A stretch of DNA of 64,000 bases from the NCBI GenBank assembly GCA_009761415.1, contig QUOL01000017.1:310001-374000 (forward strand), read 5' to 3'. The first letter of the stretch is position 1; each line of letters opens with the position of its first letter. Under the pieces are notes generated by a model that was given only the letters and a program-made list of their open reading frames with translations, ran no database searches and was not told the origin of the DNA. This document shows positions 63,480 to 64,000 of the stretch, in pieces. The stretch comes from Sarcomyxa edulis (Eukaryota > Basidiomycota > Agaricomycetes > Agaricales > Mycenaceae). The translations under genes and the position numbers were made by a program.

Positions 63480-64000
63480 TTTTATCGAATGAGATGGTGT
63501 CGCTATCTCGTTGTTGCTACCTGAAGAGATTGAGAGTGGTCAGTCCAAGTAGACAGTGTATTCATACCTCGATCGGTGTTCTCTACACTCGCATAGCAGA
63601 AATATGAGATGGAGACGAAAGTACGTACCGTTGAAGAGAAATCCGGTCTTTTCCAAGTGTCTTTCTTCGCTCTCTCGATCTTCCAACGGCGTACGGATAT
63701 CGTCGAAAGGAAATGAGATAAGGAGGAGTGGAGTTGAACATGCCTCCCGCGATCTCGTCCTATCCGATGTATGTTCGACTTTTTATACCGAGTTTCGAGT
63801 CTTCCGTCGAACGAGATCGTGTTGCTATCTCGTTTGTGCTGCCTGAGGAGATTGAGAGTGGTCAGTAGGAATACACGGGTGTATTTATACCTCGAGATCG
63901 GTGTTTTCGACAGTTCTGAGCTTGAGACGAAAGGACTTACCATTGAAGTGAAATCCGGCGTTTTCCAAGTGTCCCTCTCTCTCGATTTCTCGGTCTTTCG
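63480..64000 (-). repeat. ~315-bp tandem exon-intron repeat running off the window
   Basis: Two copies: GAGATTGAGAGTGGTCAGT recurs 322 bp apart (63526, 63848) and GAAATCCGG then TTTTCCAAGTGT recur 312 bp apart (63639, 63951). On the minus strand both copies show a donor after CAAYG (GTACGT, GTAAGT), a second donor after TCGAG (GTATGA, GTATAA), and the CTGACC...CTTCAG or CTCAG acceptor followed by an AACGAGATAGC exon start. The exon frame is not preserved between copies. Confidence 0.75.

Overview
The window comes from a filamentous basidiomycete, most likely an Agaricomycete. Genes carry many short introns (about 50-70 nt, CTRAY-type branch points). The gene set fits this: an eight-cysteine class I hydrophobin, an etherase-type glutathione S-transferase, a pentafunctional AROM polypeptide, an external alternative NADH dehydrogenase and fungal POT and MFS transporters. 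Nothing bacterial, viral or transposon-encoded was recognised.

Layout. 0.4-3.8 kb: a decayed tandem duplication and an unrecognised multi-exon gene. 4.5-9.6 kb: a MYND zinc-finger gene, an R-SNARE (synaptobrevin), a dead GST and its intact neighbour. 9.6-18.7 kb: sparse, with a hydrophobin, an F-box relic and one or two small membrane proteins. 18.7-26.2 kb: a POT peptide transporter, an MFS sugar transporter and a GNAT acetyltransferase. 26.7-29.4 kb: two more MYND paralogues, divergently arranged. 29.6-31.5 kb: a zinc-ribbon-like protein ending in a PCNA-binding (PIP) motif, then an intron-containing tRNA-Gly. 32.8-51.8 kb is the dense housekeeping core: TFB5 (TFIIH), ribose-5-phosphate isomerase, AROM, external NADH dehydrogenase, a Ser-rich membrane-anchored coiled-coil protein, a phosphotransferase-like protein, Mediator subunit 8 and a mitochondrial two-HMG-box protein.

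52-64 kb has almost no credible protein-coding sequence. Instead it holds arrays of diverged repeats whose units look like an exon plus an intron. On the minus strand (53.8-55.8 kb) each ~270-bp unit carries a GTATGT donor, a GCTAAC branch point, an AG acceptor and two hairpins, one of them AAGGCGCTACGCGCCTT. On the plus strand two ~90-bp blocks 498 bp apart carry paired hairpins. On the minus strand at the right edge a ~315-bp unit repeats with donors and acceptors. This looks like one or more spliced, mostly non-coding transcripts built from repeated hairpin exons, and it is the best candidate here for something undescribed.

Functional links: RKI1 and AROM are adjacent (pentose-phosphate pathway feeding erythrose-4-phosphate to the shikimate pathway); TFB5 and MED8 are both RNA polymerase II machinery; NDE and the HMG-box protein are both mitochondrial. 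Exon boundaries were derived by eye from splice consensus, frame continuity and family conservation. In the genes where I summed exon lengths the total is a multiple of three.
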